A stretch of 64,000 nt of DNA from Streptomyces spirodelae (GTDB lineage: Bacteria > Actinomycetota > Actinomycetes > Streptomycetales > Streptomycetaceae), in contig NZ_JAFFZN010000004.1 of the NCBI RefSeq assembly GCF_017676385.1, forward strand, positions 62,001-126,000, written 5' to 3'. Below, one piece after another: positions 7,883-17,627 of the stretch. Numbering within the stretch: position 1 is the first letter of the stretch; each line of letters starts with the position of its first letter. Below the pieces are notes generated by a model. That model saw only the letters and a list, made by a program, of their open reading frames with translations, was not told where the DNA came from and searched no databases. Made by a program: the position numbers and the translations under genes.

Positions 7883-10704
7883 GCCGAGACTCCCTCCTGG
7901 GCCAGCAGCGGGGCGAGTTGGCGCACAGTGCGGTGCAGATACAGCTGCGGCAACGGGAAGCCCGGCATCCCGGCCGCCTTCAGCGCCGCCAGCAGCCGCA
8001 CTCCGAGCAGGGAGTTGCCACCGAGCGCGAAGAAGTCGTCGTCCAGGCCGACGCGGAAGCCGAAGACCTCTTCCCACACCGCGCGCAGCCGCGAGGCGAC
8101 GTCGTCCCCGGCTCCGGCCGGCTCCTCCTCCGCACCGTCGGACCTGCCCTCCAGCGGCAGCGGCAGCCGCTCCGCGTCCACTTTTCCGTTCGGGGTCAGC
8201 GGCAGCGCGGGCAGCGCCGTGACGGTGGAGGGCACCATGTGCGCGGGCAGGAAGCGCGCGGCGTGCTGCCGTACCTCCTCCGTGGCGCCCGTGCGCGCCT
8301 GATCCGCCACTTCCGGGCGGAGGACGACATAGGCGTCCAGCCGGGCACCGGCCGTGTCCGCCTCCTGGCCCTGGCGCAGCACCACGGCCGCCGCCGTCAC
8401 CGACGGCGCGTCGAGCAGCCGGGCGCGGATCTCGTCCAGTTCGACGCGGAAACCGCGCAGCTTCACCTGGTTGTCCAGCCGCCCCAGGTGCTCCAGGCGG
8501 CCGTCCGGCAGCAGCCGGCCCCGGTCACCGCTGCGGTACATCAGCCCGGGCGCATGCGGATCGGGGACGAAACGCTGTGCGGTCAGCTCCGGGCGGTTGA
8601 GGTACTGTCCGGCCACCCCAGCGCCGCCGACGCAGATCTCACCCGGCACACCCGGCGGCAGTGGACGGCCCTCCGGGTCGAGGACGTACACATGCCAGCC
8701 GGGAAGGGGCCGGCCCACCGAACGCGAACCGCTCAGCGCCGCACGGCGGTCGACGGTCTGCGCGGTCACATGCACGGTGGTCTCGGTGATGCCGTACATG
8801 TTCACCAGACGGCAGTCCCGCTCCGGGTGCCGGTCCAGCCAGAAGCGCAACGGCCGGGTGTCGAGGGGCTCGCCGCCGAAGACGACCAGCCGCACCGAGC
8901 CGGTGATCCGGCTCTCCCGGTCGGCCTGTGCCAACTGGGCGAAGGCGCTCGGCGTCTGGCTGAGCACCGTGACCCGCTCCCGCTCCAGCAGCGCGGCGAA
9001 CTCGGCCGGATCGCGGGACGCCCAGTACGGCACCACCACCAGCTTTCCGCCGGTCATCAGGCAGCCCCAGATCTCCCACACCGAGAAGTCGAAGGCGCTG
9101 GAGTGGAAGAGCGTCCACACGTCCTCCCCGCCGAGTGCGAAGTCCCCCTCGGTGGCGGCGAGCAGTGCGGCGACGTTGCGGTGCGGTACGACGACGCCCT
9201 TGGGACGGCCCGTCGATCCCGAGGTGTAGATGACGTACGCGGCGCCGTCCGGTGAGACGCGCGGCGGTGTGCCGCTGTCCCGCGGCTGCCCCGGTCCGCG
9301 CCGGGCCCGGCCGGGACCGTCCAGCGCGGCGGGGCCGACCAGAAGCACGCCCTCCAGCCGCGGGAAGCTCTCCGACCGAGTGACGACGAGCTGCAGCCCG
9401 GCGTCCTCGGCGGTGAAGGCGAGCCGCTCGCCCGGGTACGCGGGATCCATCGGCACGTAGGCGGCACCCGCTTTGAGCACCGCGAGCAGGACCACCACCA
9501 GGTCGAGCGACCGCTCCAGGCAGACGCCCACCCGGTCGCCGGGCGCCACTCCGTGACCGCGCAGCCCAGCGGCGTATCTGTCGGCGCGCCGGTCGAGCTG
9601 CCGGTAAGTGAGGGTTTCCCCCTCGCAGGTGACCGCGGCCGCGTCCGGGGTGCGCTCGGCACGGCGTCGTACGGCCTCCTCGATCCGCTCCCGGGGCACG
9701 GCCAGATCCTGCCCCAGGCCGCCCAGTTCGGCCAGCTCCTGCCGCCGCTCGTCGTCGAAGAGGGACAGTTCGCCCACCGGCGTGTCGGGGGCCGCCGTGA
9801 CCAGCGCCCGGTGCGCGGTGGTGAGCATGCCGGTGAACCACTCCACCGCCGCGTCGCCGAACGCCGCGTGCCGGTGGACGCAGCTTCCGCTCAGCACGGT
9901 GGAGCCGTCGCCGGCGAGGTACAGCGACATCGGGTGCACGGGAGCGAGGAACGGCCTCGATTCGAAGGGTTCGGCCTTCACCCCGTCGCCGCTGATCATC
10001 TCGGCCGTCGGAGCGACCGTCAGCCCGACCACCGGGGCGCGGCCCGACCCGGGCCCGGCGCCGCCGGCCACCTCCAGGTACTCCGCCACGGTCTGCGACG
10101 GTGCCGCGGAGAACTCCACCGAGTGCTCGGCGTCCCTGCCCACCACCACTTCGGACTGCCCGGTGCAACGGGCGAGCACCAGCCCGAGCGCGGCCCGGAG
10201 CAGCGCCTCGGTGGGCACCTCGGCGTGTGCCGGGACCGCGAAGCTCCGGTGCCCCACCGTCGCGGCCCCGGTCTCACCCAGGCCCCACTCCGGCGCGGGG
10301 CCACGGTCGAGCTCTGCCAGGGCGGCCCGCAGTTCCGCCTCCCGCTCCGCTGTCTGTTCCGCGGGCCGCACCGAGAGGCCCGCCGCCTCGCCCAGCAGGG
10401 CCCTGGCAAGGTCGTACGGCTCGGCCACCGCCCGGTGGGCCACCACGACGAGTTCCTCCGTCCCGTCGGCGTACCGCAGCAGCACCGCCCGTGCCCCCGG
10501 CCCGGTGCGTGGGTCGGCCGGCCGGGACATTTCGCGTTCGCGGCGCACCTCGGCGAGCCGGCTGTCGGCGCCGTCGGGGATCTCCTCCACCCACAGCCGT
10601 GCGCCGTTCGCGAGCCGTGCCAGATTTCCGCGCAGGCGTTCGGACTCGGCCCCGCAGTGCAGGCGCAGGGCGAGCGCCTGGCAGAGCCTGCCGGTGTCGT
10701 TCAT
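7879..10704 (-). CDS. NRPS-3: half condensation lobe - adenylation (Thr-like) - carrier protein
   Basis: 941 aa. Residues ~150-330 resemble only the C-terminal lobe of a condensation domain, with no HHxxxDG. Adenylation domain ~345-850 has YVIYTSGSTGRPKGV, and the carrier domain (~860-935) has FFALGGNSLLG with phosphopantetheine Ser ~898. There is no thioesterase. The specificity residues I extracted by hand (DFWSVGMVHK) differ from the threonine code DFWNIGMVHK at two positions, so Thr is the best guess. The ATG at 10704 lies 59 bp after the SDR stop. As a free A-T unit it could supply Thr in trans to the second carrier of NRPS-2 (inference). Confidence 0.92.
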   Translation of the reverse strand: MNDTGRLCQALALRLHCGAESERLRGNLARLANGARLWVEEIPDGADSRLAEVRREREMSRPADPRTGPGARAVLLRYADGTEELVVVAHRAVAEPYDLARALLGEAAGLSVRPAEQTAEREAELRAALAELDRGPAPEWGLGETGAATVGHRSFAVPAHAEVPTEALLRAALGLVLARCTGQSEVVVGRDAEHSVEFSAAPSQTVAEYLEVAGGAGPGSGRAPVVGLTVAPTAEMISGDGVKAEPFESRPFLAPVHPMSLYLAGDGSTVLSGSCVHRHAAFGDAAVEWFTGMLTTAHRALVTAAPDTPVGELSLFDDERRQELAELGGLGQDLAVPRERIEEAVRRRAERTPDAAAVTCEGETLTYRQLDRRADRYAAGLRGHGVAPGDRVGVCLERSLDLVVVLLAVLKAGAAYVPMDPAYPGERLAFTAEDAGLQLVVTRSESFPRLEGVLLVGPAALDGPGRARRGPGQPRDSGTPPRVSPDGAAYVIYTSGSTGRPKGVVVPHRNVAALLAATEGDFALGGEDVWTLFHSSAFDFSVWEIWGCLMTGGKLVVVPYWASRDPAEFAALLERERVTVLSQTPSAFAQLAQADRESRITGSVRLVVFGGEPLDTRPLRFWLDRHPERDCRLVNMYGITETTVHVTAQTVDRRAALSGSRSVGRPLPGWHVYVLDPEGRPLPPGVPGEICVGGAGVAGQYLNRPELTAQRFVPDPHAPGLMYRSGDRGRLLPDGRLEHLGRLDNQVKLRGFRVELDEIRARLLDAPSVTAAAVVLRQGQEADTAGARLDAYVVLRPEVADQARTGATEEVRQHAARFLPAHMVPSTVTALPALPLTPNGKVDAERLPLPLEGRSDGAEEEPAGAGDDVASRLRAVWEEVFGFRVGLDDDFFALGGNSLLGVRLLAALKAAGMPGFPLPQLYLHRTVRQLAPLLAQEGVSA

Positions 10705-10763
10705 CGTCCTCGTCTCCCCGCTGTCCCCGTGATCCCTGCCGTACGTGGTGATTTCGCCGCCGC

Positions 10764-11642
10764 TCACCGGCTGGTGAACCCGCCGTCCACGGTGACCGTC
10801 GAGCCCGTCACCTGGCGCGATGCGTCCGAGCCGAGCCATACGGCGGCTCCGGCCACGTCCTCCGGCTCGATCAGCCTGTTCATCGGCTGCGCGGCCAGGA
10901 AGGTCTCCTGGTGCTCGGCAACCGGTACGTCCAAGGAGCGGGCGATCTCGCTGAGCATCCGCCCCTCGGCCGCGTCGTCGTCCCGTACCGAGCCGGGGCA
11001 CAGCGCGTTGACCCGTACCCCGAAGGGCGCGAAGTCCAGCGCGGCCGATTTGGTCAGCCCGATCAGCGCGTGCTTCGCGGTGACATAGCCCGCGAAGTGC
11101 CGGTAGCCGACCAGCCCCGCGGTCGAGGCCACATTGATGATGCTGCCCGCCCGTTGGCCGGTCAGAGCGGCGCCGACCGCGCGGATCATCCGCCAGGCCC
11201 CCGACACATCGACATCGAGCATCAGATCCCACTCGTCGGGCGAGATGTTGTGCACGGTCTTGCCCGAGGGCGCCGCGATGCCCGCGTTGTTGAGCAGGAT
11301 GTCGAGACGCCCGAACCGGTCCAGGGCACCGTCCACCACCGCGCGCACGGCGTCCAGATCGCGTACGTCCGCCTCGGCTGTGGCCACCACGGAGGCGGGG
11401 GACAGCTCCCGGCAGAGCCGGGCGGTGTGCGCCAACTGGCCGGCACTGCCCAGCGGATAGGGAACACCGTCCAGGTCGTGGCCGATGTCGGTGAGCAGCA
11501 GATCAGCCCCGGCGCCCGCGTACGTCAGTGCGCAGGCCCGGCCGATACCGCGTGCGGCGCCCGTGATCAGCGCTGCCTTGCCCGCGAGCGCTCCCGCTGC
11601 GGTGACTCCGTCCGGCAGGGGAGCCGTGAGCGCTCCGTTCAC
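10764..11642 (-). CDS. SDR oxidoreductase, mycofactocin-coupled-like subfamily
   Basis: 292-aa short-chain dehydrogenase with cofactor motif TGAARGIGRA, NNAGIA, catalytic Ser in NVASTAG and YxxxK (YVTAKHAL). After the second strand it carries an insert (DIGHDLDGVPYPLGS) typical of the SDR group linked to mycofactocin, whose NAD is tightly held. The GTG start overlaps the TEII stop (GTGA). Within the operon it probably oxidises or reduces an alcohol/ketone on the peptide or an amino-acid side chain. No mycofactocin genes are visible in the window. Confidence 0.88.
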   Translation of the reverse strand: MNGALTAPLPDGVTAAGALAGKAALITGAARGIGRACALTYAGAGADLLLTDIGHDLDGVPYPLGSAGQLAHTARLCRELSPASVVATAEADVRDLDAVRAVVDGALDRFGRLDILLNNAGIAAPSGKTVHNISPDEWDLMLDVDVSGAWRMIRAVGAALTGQRAGSIINVASTAGLVGYRHFAGYVTAKHALIGLTKSAALDFAPFGVRVNALCPGSVRDDDAAEGRMLSEIARSLDVPVAEHQETFLAAQPMNRLIEPEDVAGAAVWLGSDASRQVTGSTVTVDGGFTSR

Positions 11643-12370
11643 AGCCCCACCCCCTGCGAGGCCAGCTCCTGGTCGAGAAGGCGCACGAGCCCGGCCGGGT
11701 CGTCGACCAGATACATGTGCCCGCCCGGCAGTTCGACCTGTCGGCAGCCCTGGGAGGTGGCGCTCTCCCATTCGGCTGCCTGCTCACGGGAGACCAGACC
11801 GTCCTCGGCGCCCCGGACCGAGACGACAGGGACGCTCAGCGGCTTCTCGGACGGCGCCAGATAGTTCTCGTGCATCTCCACATCGGCCCGCAGCGGCGGC
11901 AGCAGCATCTCCCGCAGTTCGGGGTGTGCCAGCGCGGGGTGGGTGTAGCCGGCGAACTCCTGCACCTGCTCAAGGAACATCTCGTCGGACAGCCCGGTGG
12001 CCCGCTTCTCGCGCCGTGTCCACGGCCCGGGTGAGCCGCTGACGAACACCTTGACGACCTGGGGGTGGCCGAGCGCGGCGATCCTGTGCGCCATCTCGTA
12101 CGCGATCACTGCGCCGAGGCTGTGCCCGAACAGCGCCACGGCGGGCCTGCCGGACAACTGGTCGAGCACCTCGGGCAGCAGCCCGTCCGCCGCGGCCGTC
12201 ACGTCGGTGTACAGCGGCTCACCGAACCGCTCCTCGCGGCCCGGCAACTGGACCGGTGTGATCAGGACGGTGTCGCTGCCGTACTCCTGGCAGCGGCGGA
12301 ACGCGGAGGCCCCGGCGCCCGCGAAGGGGAAGCACAGCACGGGGATCGGCCCGGATACGGGAACAGGCAT
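11639..12370 (-). CDS. Type II thioesterase
   Basis: 243-aa alpha/beta hydrolase of the external (editing) thioesterase family. It has LCFPFAGAGASAFRR and PVQLPGREERF, nucleophile serine in LFGHSLGAVIAYE, and the final His in LPGGHMYLV. It clears misprimed or stalled acyl groups from NRPS carrier domains. It starts one base after the NRPS-2 stop codon and ends within the SDR start, so it is co-translated with its clients. Note that its nucleophile is serine, unlike the cysteine in the TE of NRPS-2. Confidence 0.93.
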   Translation of the reverse strand: MPVPVSGPIPVLCFPFAGAGASAFRRCQEYGSDTVLITPVQLPGREERFGEPLYTDVTAAADGLLPEVLDQLSGRPAVALFGHSLGAVIAYEMAHRIAALGHPQVVKVFVSGSPGPWTRREKRATGLSDEMFLEQVQEFAGYTHPALAHPELREMLLPPLRADVEMHENYLAPSEKPLSVPVVSVRGAEDGLVSREQAAEWESATSQGCRQVELPGGHMYLVDDPAGLVRLLDQELASQGVGL

Positions 12371-12371
12371 G

Positions 12372-15300
12372 TCAGCCCTCCAACTCTGCGGCGGACGCCC
12401 ACGTCCGCTCGATCAGCTCAGCCGTCTGTGCGGGGTTGCCCCGCACGAAGTAGTGGCCGCCGGAGCCGAGTCGGTGGAAGCCCACCCGGTCCGCCACCCG
12501 CTCCCAGCAGCGGTACTCCTCGGCCGCGTGCGCCAGGCCGGTGTCGTCCCCGGCGACCACGACGGTGAGCGGCGCCTCGATCCGCCAGCCAGGGTCGTTC
12601 TCGGTCAGGTGGATGAAGTAGCGGTAGCCGCCGCACACGTCGTGCCGGAAGAGGTCGCCCATGAACGAGGTGTAGCGGCGGTCGAGACCGTCCATCTCGG
12701 TGTAGCCGGTCTCCTCGACCATGTAGGTGATGATGTCGTCGTCGCTCCAGCTCTCGATCATCTCGATCGACTCGCGCATCTCGTCCGCCGACGGCAGCAG
12801 CTTGGAGCCGATGAAGACCTGCCGCAGGTCGAACCCGCGCTCCTCCAGGGCCCGCGCCAGCTCGACCGTCACCGCTGCGCCACCGCAGTGGCCCCACAGA
12901 ATCAGTGGAAGGTCGGCCAGTTCGGGCCTCTGCTCGAGTTGAGCCAGCGTCCGCTCCACCGTCTCGGTCACGTCGGTGAAGCGGCCGGGGCGGCTCGGGC
13001 TGTGGCCCGGCGGTTCGAGCCCGTACACCGCGAGATCAGGGGTGCGCTTCTCCACCGCCTCGGCCAGCGGCTTGAAGTTCACCGGATGCCCGCACGGGTA
13101 CGGCACGCACACCACCGCGGCCTGGGCGCCCTCGGCGGTCGAGGAAAGCAGTTGCAGCAGTTCCTCCTCCTCGCCCTCCACTGTTCCGCCGCTGTCCACC
13201 AGCGCTGCCAGTTCGCCCAGCCGGGGCAGACGGGTCAGGTCGGAGAGCGTCACCAGGCCGTCCAGCTCCAGCACGACGCGCAGCGCGGACAGCGAGTTGC
13301 CGCCCAGTGCGAAGAAGTCGTCCTCCTCGCCGATCTCCTCCTCGGGCAGATCGAGGACGTGCTGCCAGGCCGCCCTGATCCGCGCGACGGTCGTGTGGGA
13401 CGCCGACGCGCCCGGCTGCGGGTGCGGTTGCGAATGTGACTGCGGCTGGGGCCCGGACTGCGACTGCGACTGCGACTGCGACAGCGGCTCCGGCCGGCCC
13501 CCGGCCGGGGCGTCGCCGTTCAGCAGAGCCAGGTCCTCCTCGGCCAGGAACCGGTGCGCCTCGTGCGGCGCGTCCGGCTCGGCCGCCATCAGCTCCAGGA
13601 CCCGCACGAAGTAGCCACCGATCCGGTCGATCTGCTCCTCGCCGTACAGATGCGTGTGGTAGTGCAGGCACAGCTGCACCTCGTCGTCGACGAAGCTGCG
13701 GGAGAACTCCGTACGGAACGGGAACTCCGTCTCGGAGTCCACCCGCATCTCCAGCAGCGAGAACTCCGGCAGGTGCCGCAGGTTCTTCAGCAGATAGAAG
13801 TGGGTGAAGTTGAAAGTGGTCGAGAACAGCTGCCGCTGGGTGGCCAGGTCCTGCTTCATCTGCGCCATCGGGTAGCGGCGGTGGGGCAGCAGTGCCAGCT
13901 CCGCGCGGTACACCCGCCGGATCAGCTCGGCCCAGCTGCCCGAGGCCACCTCGACCTGGAACGGCACGGTGTTCAGGTGCAGTCCGAGCGTCGTCTCCGC
14001 GTCCGGCAGCTCGGGCCGGCCGCTGTGCTCGTAGCCGGTCATCACCTTCCGCTGTCCCGACACCAGGCTGAGCACCTTCATGTGGGCGGCCAGCAGGACG
14101 TCCTTGACCGGTACCGACAGCGCGTCCGCCGTTGCCTCGATGCGCTGGGTCAGCCCCGCCGGCAGCGGTACGTCCCGCAGTACGACACGGAAGTCGGCGG
14201 TCTCCACGGCGCCCGGCCTGCGGGGTACGTCGGCCGGGTGCGGATCGGCCATGACCTCGCGCCAGAAATCCCTGGAGCTCTCGGAGCGCAGCGCCTCGGT
14301 CTCCAGCCCGACGAAGTTGCGCAGATGGTTGTCGACCGGGCGCACGGTGGTGTCCCGGCGCTCCAGCACCTGGTGGTAGAGCTCGAACAGCTGGGTGTGC
14401 AGGAGCGAGATCGACCAGCCGTCGAGCGCCGAATTGTGCTGGCTGACCGTGTAGCGGTACAGCTCGTCATCCAGCACCTGGATGTGCAGGGTGACCAGAC
14501 CGCCCCGCTCCCACTCGAACCGGCGGGACTTCTCGCGGGCCAGCCACTCCTCGTGCCAGACCTCCTGCGCGGCCCGGTCCAGGTGGCGCAGGTCCTCGAT
14601 CGTCAGCGGGGGCTCCACCTCGCGGTGCACGATCTGCAGGAACTCGCTGTACCCGGTCAGGTGGTAGGTGGTCCGCAGGATCGGGTGCCGCAGCGTCAGC
14701 AGCCGTACGGCCTCGGTGAACGCCTCCGCGTCGAAGGCACCGGTGACCGCGTAGCTGAGCACGTCGTGGTACTGCCCCAGCCCGCCGGTGATCTCGGTCT
14801 GGAAGATCAGCCCTGCCTGCAGCATCGAGAGCGGGTAGGCGTCCTCGGCGTCCTCGGGAAGCAGCTCCCTGTCCCGCGGGCCGATCAGCTCGAACGGTCG
14901 GAAGGCGCCGCGCGCCGCGACGTCCGGCACGCTCGCCGCCGCCGAGCCGGACTGCTCCTCCATCGACGCCACCAGCAGCGCGATCGTCTGGTGCCGGAAC
15001 AGCTGCTGGAAGGTGAAGTCCAGCCCGGCCTCACGGGACTTGGCCAGCACGGACACGAAGTGGATCGAGTTGCCGCCCAGTGCGAAGAAGTTGTCGTGCA
15101 CCCCGACCTTCTCCAGACCGAGCACCTCCCGCCAGATCCGCGCCAGCGCCTCCTCGGTCGCGTTGCGCGGCGCGACATGAGCGGGAGCCTTCTTGCGCAG
15201 CGCGTCCGGGCTGCGCAGCGCCGCCCGGTCCAGCTTCCCGTTGGGGGTGAGCGGCAACTCGTCCAGCACCCGTATCCGGCCCGGCACCATGTACGCGGGC

Positions 15301-17501
15301 AGCGCGGCCCGCAGATGCTCCTTCAGCTCCGCTTCGGTCGCCTGGCCCGTCATCGCGTCGCTGGGCACGACGAAGCCCCGCAACGAGGTCTGCCAGCCGT
15401 CGTCGACGGCGACCACGGCCGCCTCCCGCACCCCGGGGTGGGTGCGCAGCCGCTCCTCGATCTCGCCGGGCTCGACGCGGAAACCCCGTACCTTGACCTG
15501 CTCGTCGACCCGGCCCAGGTAGTCGAGGCTGCCGTCGGGCAGCCGCCGGACCCGGTCACCGGTGCGGTACAGCCGCTCCTCGCCGGTGGCGGCACGCACC
15601 CCGTCACCGGTCACGAACTTCTCCGCGGTCAGCTCGGGCCTGCCCAGATAGCCGCGGGCCACGCCCACACCGGCCACATACAGCTCGCCCGGCACACCCA
15701 CCGGAGCCTGCCGTCCCTCGCCGTCCAGCACATACAGCCGGACGTTGTCGATCGGCCGGCCGATGGGCAGCCGCGCTCGGCCGGTGAGACCTTCCACGGG
15801 CTGGTGGGTGACGTCCACGGTCGCCTCGGTCGGTCCGTACAGGTTGACGAGCCCGGCCTGGGGCACCAGTTCGGCGAACCGGGCCGCCTGGGCGGGAGCC
15901 AGCGCCTCACCGCTGGCGAAGACCTGCCGCAGACAGCGGGTCGCGCCGCTGCCGCCGAACCGGTCCAGATGGCCCAGGAACATGCTGAGCATCGACGGCA
16001 CGAAATGCATCGTGGTCACCCGGTGCTTCTCGATGGCGGCCAGCAGCGCGGCCGGGTCCTTCTCCACACCCGGGGCCGGCAGCGCGAGCGCCGCGCCGGT
16101 GAACGACCACCAGAACAGCTCCCACACGGAGACGTCGAAGGAGATGGACGTCTTCTGGAGCACGACGTCGTCCGCGCCGATCGGATAGGCGCGCTGCATC
16201 CACAGCAGCCGGTTGACGGCGCTGCGGTGCTCGACCAGCACGCCCTTGGGACGGCCGGTCGACCCGGAGGTGTAGATGACGTAGGCGACATCTTCCGCGC
16301 CGCCGGTCTCCCGGAGCGGCTCAGCGGACGCCGCGTAGGACGCCGGGTCCTCGATGTCCAGGACCGGGGTGGAGCCCGCCAGCGCCTTGAACCTGCTCTG
16401 GTGGAGGGCGAGCCCGGCCGCGCTGTCGGTGAGCAGGTGGTCGATGCGGGCCTGCGGATACGACGGGTCCACCGGCAGGTAGGCGGCGCCCGCCTTCAGC
16501 ACCGCCAGCACGGCCGTCAGCAGCTCGGGGGAGCGCTCAGTGAGCAGCGCCACGACCGAGCCCGGGCCGATGCCACGCTCCCGCAGAGTGCGCGCCAATC
16601 GGTTGGCGCGCGCGTCGAGCCGGCCGTAGGTGACGGTGCCGTCCTCCGTCAGCAGCGCGGGTGCCTCCGGGGTGCGCGCTGCCTGCTCGGCGAAGAGTCC
16701 GTGCAAGGTGGCGTGCGTGTCGAAGCCGCGCTCGGTGGAGTTGGCCGCCGCGACGGTCTTCTCGTCCTCGGCCGTCCACAGTTGGATGGTCTGCACCGGC
16801 CGGTCGGGCTCGTCCGTGGCCTTTTCCAGCAGAAGGGCGTACTGGGCGCCTACGAGGCGCACCGATTCCTCGGCGAAGCGGTCGGTGGCGTACGCGAGGG
16901 TGAGCGACAGTTCACCGTGCCGCCGGGCGACGTTGACCATGACGCCGGGCGCCACGAACCCCGGCTCATGGAAGCCGTCGAGCGCGAGACCGGTGTCGAA
17001 GGCCCCGGGGCGCCCCAACTCGGTGGCGAGGGAGGCCACGTCGCAGTTCTGGTGCCGCTCGGCCTCCCGCAGGGCATCGCCCACCCGGGTCAGCAGCTGA
17101 CGCAGTGACCCGGACGGGTCCGTACGCATCAGCAGTGGACCGGCGGCGAACCGGGCGATGGCGCCCCGCTTCGGCAGGGCGACGGCCACCTCCTCCTGGC
17201 CGGTGCAGCGGCCCAGCAGTGCGGCCAGCGCGGAGGCGAGAACGACGCAGAGCATCTCGGGGCGGCCGCGGCTTATGCGGTCCAGTCGCCCGGTGAGGGT
17301 GCTGCCCAGGGTGACCGTGAGAGTGGCGTGGCGCCCGGCGCTGTCGTCCGCGTCCGCCGCCGGGGTGATGTCCGGGGTCGTGGGGGGACGGAAGTCGGGC
17401 AGGAAGCCGGAGGTCTCGGCGAGTGCGGCCAACTGGGATCGCCAGTACGCGGCCTGCGGGGTGGGTGCGGAGGATGCTGCTTCGGATGCGAGCAGAGGCA
17501 T
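12372..17501 (-). CDS. NRPS-2: half C lobe - A (Ser) - T - C - T - TE with cysteine nucleophile
   Basis: 1709 aa. Order: C-terminal-lobe-like half C (~15-235), A (~250-775), T (~785-860, Ser ~812 in FFALGGNSIHF), C (~890-1320), Ser-Gln/Pro linker (~1335-1375), second T (Ser ~1403) and TE (~1450-1709). The hand-read A code DVWHFSLVDK equals the EntF serine code. The C motif reads HNSALDG, so the second, catalytic His of HHxxxDG is Asn. The TE nucleophile elbow is GHCGG, with Cys codon 12885-12887. The second T has no A domain of its own and must be loaded in trans or receive a transferred chain. The ATG at 17501 has CAGGAGA 6 nt upstream, while a GTG at 17534 has no ribosome site. Confidence 0.94.
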   Translation of the reverse strand: MPLLASEAASSAPTPQAAYWRSQLAALAETSGFLPDFRPPTTPDITPAADADDSAGRHATLTVTLGSTLTGRLDRISRGRPEMLCVVLASALAALLGRCTGQEEVAVALPKRGAIARFAAGPLLMRTDPSGSLRQLLTRVGDALREAERHQNCDVASLATELGRPGAFDTGLALDGFHEPGFVAPGVMVNVARRHGELSLTLAYATDRFAEESVRLVGAQYALLLEKATDEPDRPVQTIQLWTAEDEKTVAAANSTERGFDTHATLHGLFAEQAARTPEAPALLTEDGTVTYGRLDARANRLARTLRERGIGPGSVVALLTERSPELLTAVLAVLKAGAAYLPVDPSYPQARIDHLLTDSAAGLALHQSRFKALAGSTPVLDIEDPASYAASAEPLRETGGAEDVAYVIYTSGSTGRPKGVLVEHRSAVNRLLWMQRAYPIGADDVVLQKTSISFDVSVWELFWWSFTGAALALPAPGVEKDPAALLAAIEKHRVTTMHFVPSMLSMFLGHLDRFGGSGATRCLRQVFASGEALAPAQAARFAELVPQAGLVNLYGPTEATVDVTHQPVEGLTGRARLPIGRPIDNVRLYVLDGEGRQAPVGVPGELYVAGVGVARGYLGRPELTAEKFVTGDGVRAATGEERLYRTGDRVRRLPDGSLDYLGRVDEQVKVRGFRVEPGEIEERLRTHPGVREAAVVAVDDGWQTSLRGFVVPSDAMTGQATEAELKEHLRAALPAYMVPGRIRVLDELPLTPNGKLDRAALRSPDALRKKAPAHVAPRNATEEALARIWREVLGLEKVGVHDNFFALGGNSIHFVSVLAKSREAGLDFTFQQLFRHQTIALLVASMEEQSGSAAASVPDVAARGAFRPFELIGPRDRELLPEDAEDAYPLSMLQAGLIFQTEITGGLGQYHDVLSYAVTGAFDAEAFTEAVRLLTLRHPILRTTYHLTGYSEFLQIVHREVEPPLTIEDLRHLDRAAQEVWHEEWLAREKSRRFEWERGGLVTLHIQVLDDELYRYTVSQHNSALDGWSISLLHTQLFELYHQVLERRDTTVRPVDNHLRNFVGLETEALRSESSRDFWREVMADPHPADVPRRPGAVETADFRVVLRDVPLPAGLTQRIEATADALSVPVKDVLLAAHMKVLSLVSGQRKVMTGYEHSGRPELPDAETTLGLHLNTVPFQVEVASGSWAELIRRVYRAELALLPHRRYPMAQMKQDLATQRQLFSTTFNFTHFYLLKNLRHLPEFSLLEMRVDSETEFPFRTEFSRSFVDDEVQLCLHYHTHLYGEEQIDRIGGYFVRVLELMAAEPDAPHEAHRFLAEEDLALLNGDAPAGGRPEPLSQSQSQSQSGPQPQSHSQPHPQPGASASHTTVARIRAAWQHVLDLPEEEIGEEDDFFALGGNSLSALRVVLELDGLVTLSDLTRLPRLGELAALVDSGGTVEGEEEELLQLLSSTAEGAQAAVVCVPYPCGHPVNFKPLAEAVEKRTPDLAVYGLEPPGHSPSRPGRFTDVTETVERTLAQLEQRPELADLPLILWGHCGGAAVTVELARALEERGFDLRQVFIGSKLLPSADEMRESIEMIESWSDDDIITYMVEETGYTEMDGLDRRYTSFMGDLFRHDVCGGYRYFIHLTENDPGWRIEAPLTVVVAGDDTGLAHAAEEYRCWERVADRVGFHRLGSGGHYFVRGNPAQTAELIERTWASAAELEG
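13456..13482 (-). repeat. 6-bp tandem repeat encoding a Ser-Gln linker
   Basis: GACTGC is repeated over four times in frame, giving SQSQSQSQ on the coding strand between the C domain and second carrier of NRPS-2. It is part of a longer Ser/Gln/Pro/His-rich flexible linker. Confidence 0.85.
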
Positions 17502-17627
17502 GGATGTCTCCTGCACTTGTGGTGAGAAGCCCACTCGAAGGGCTGGAACGGCTCGGTGAGCGGAGGCGGCCCGTCGAGCGAAGGTGGGTCGCGGAGCGAA
17601 GGCGGGGCGACGAGCGGCGGTGGGAGA

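Noticed and set aside
10705..11232. Possible long N-terminal extension of NRPS-3
   Set aside because: It would read through the SDR coding region in another frame. The ATG at 10704 fits the spacing and the domain start.
13554..17108. 1184-aa open frame on the plus strand opposite NRPS-2
   Set aside because: Mirror frame of a GC-rich gene. The translation is low-complexity Arg/Gly/Gln without family motifs, and NRPS-2 on the other strand has clear domains.
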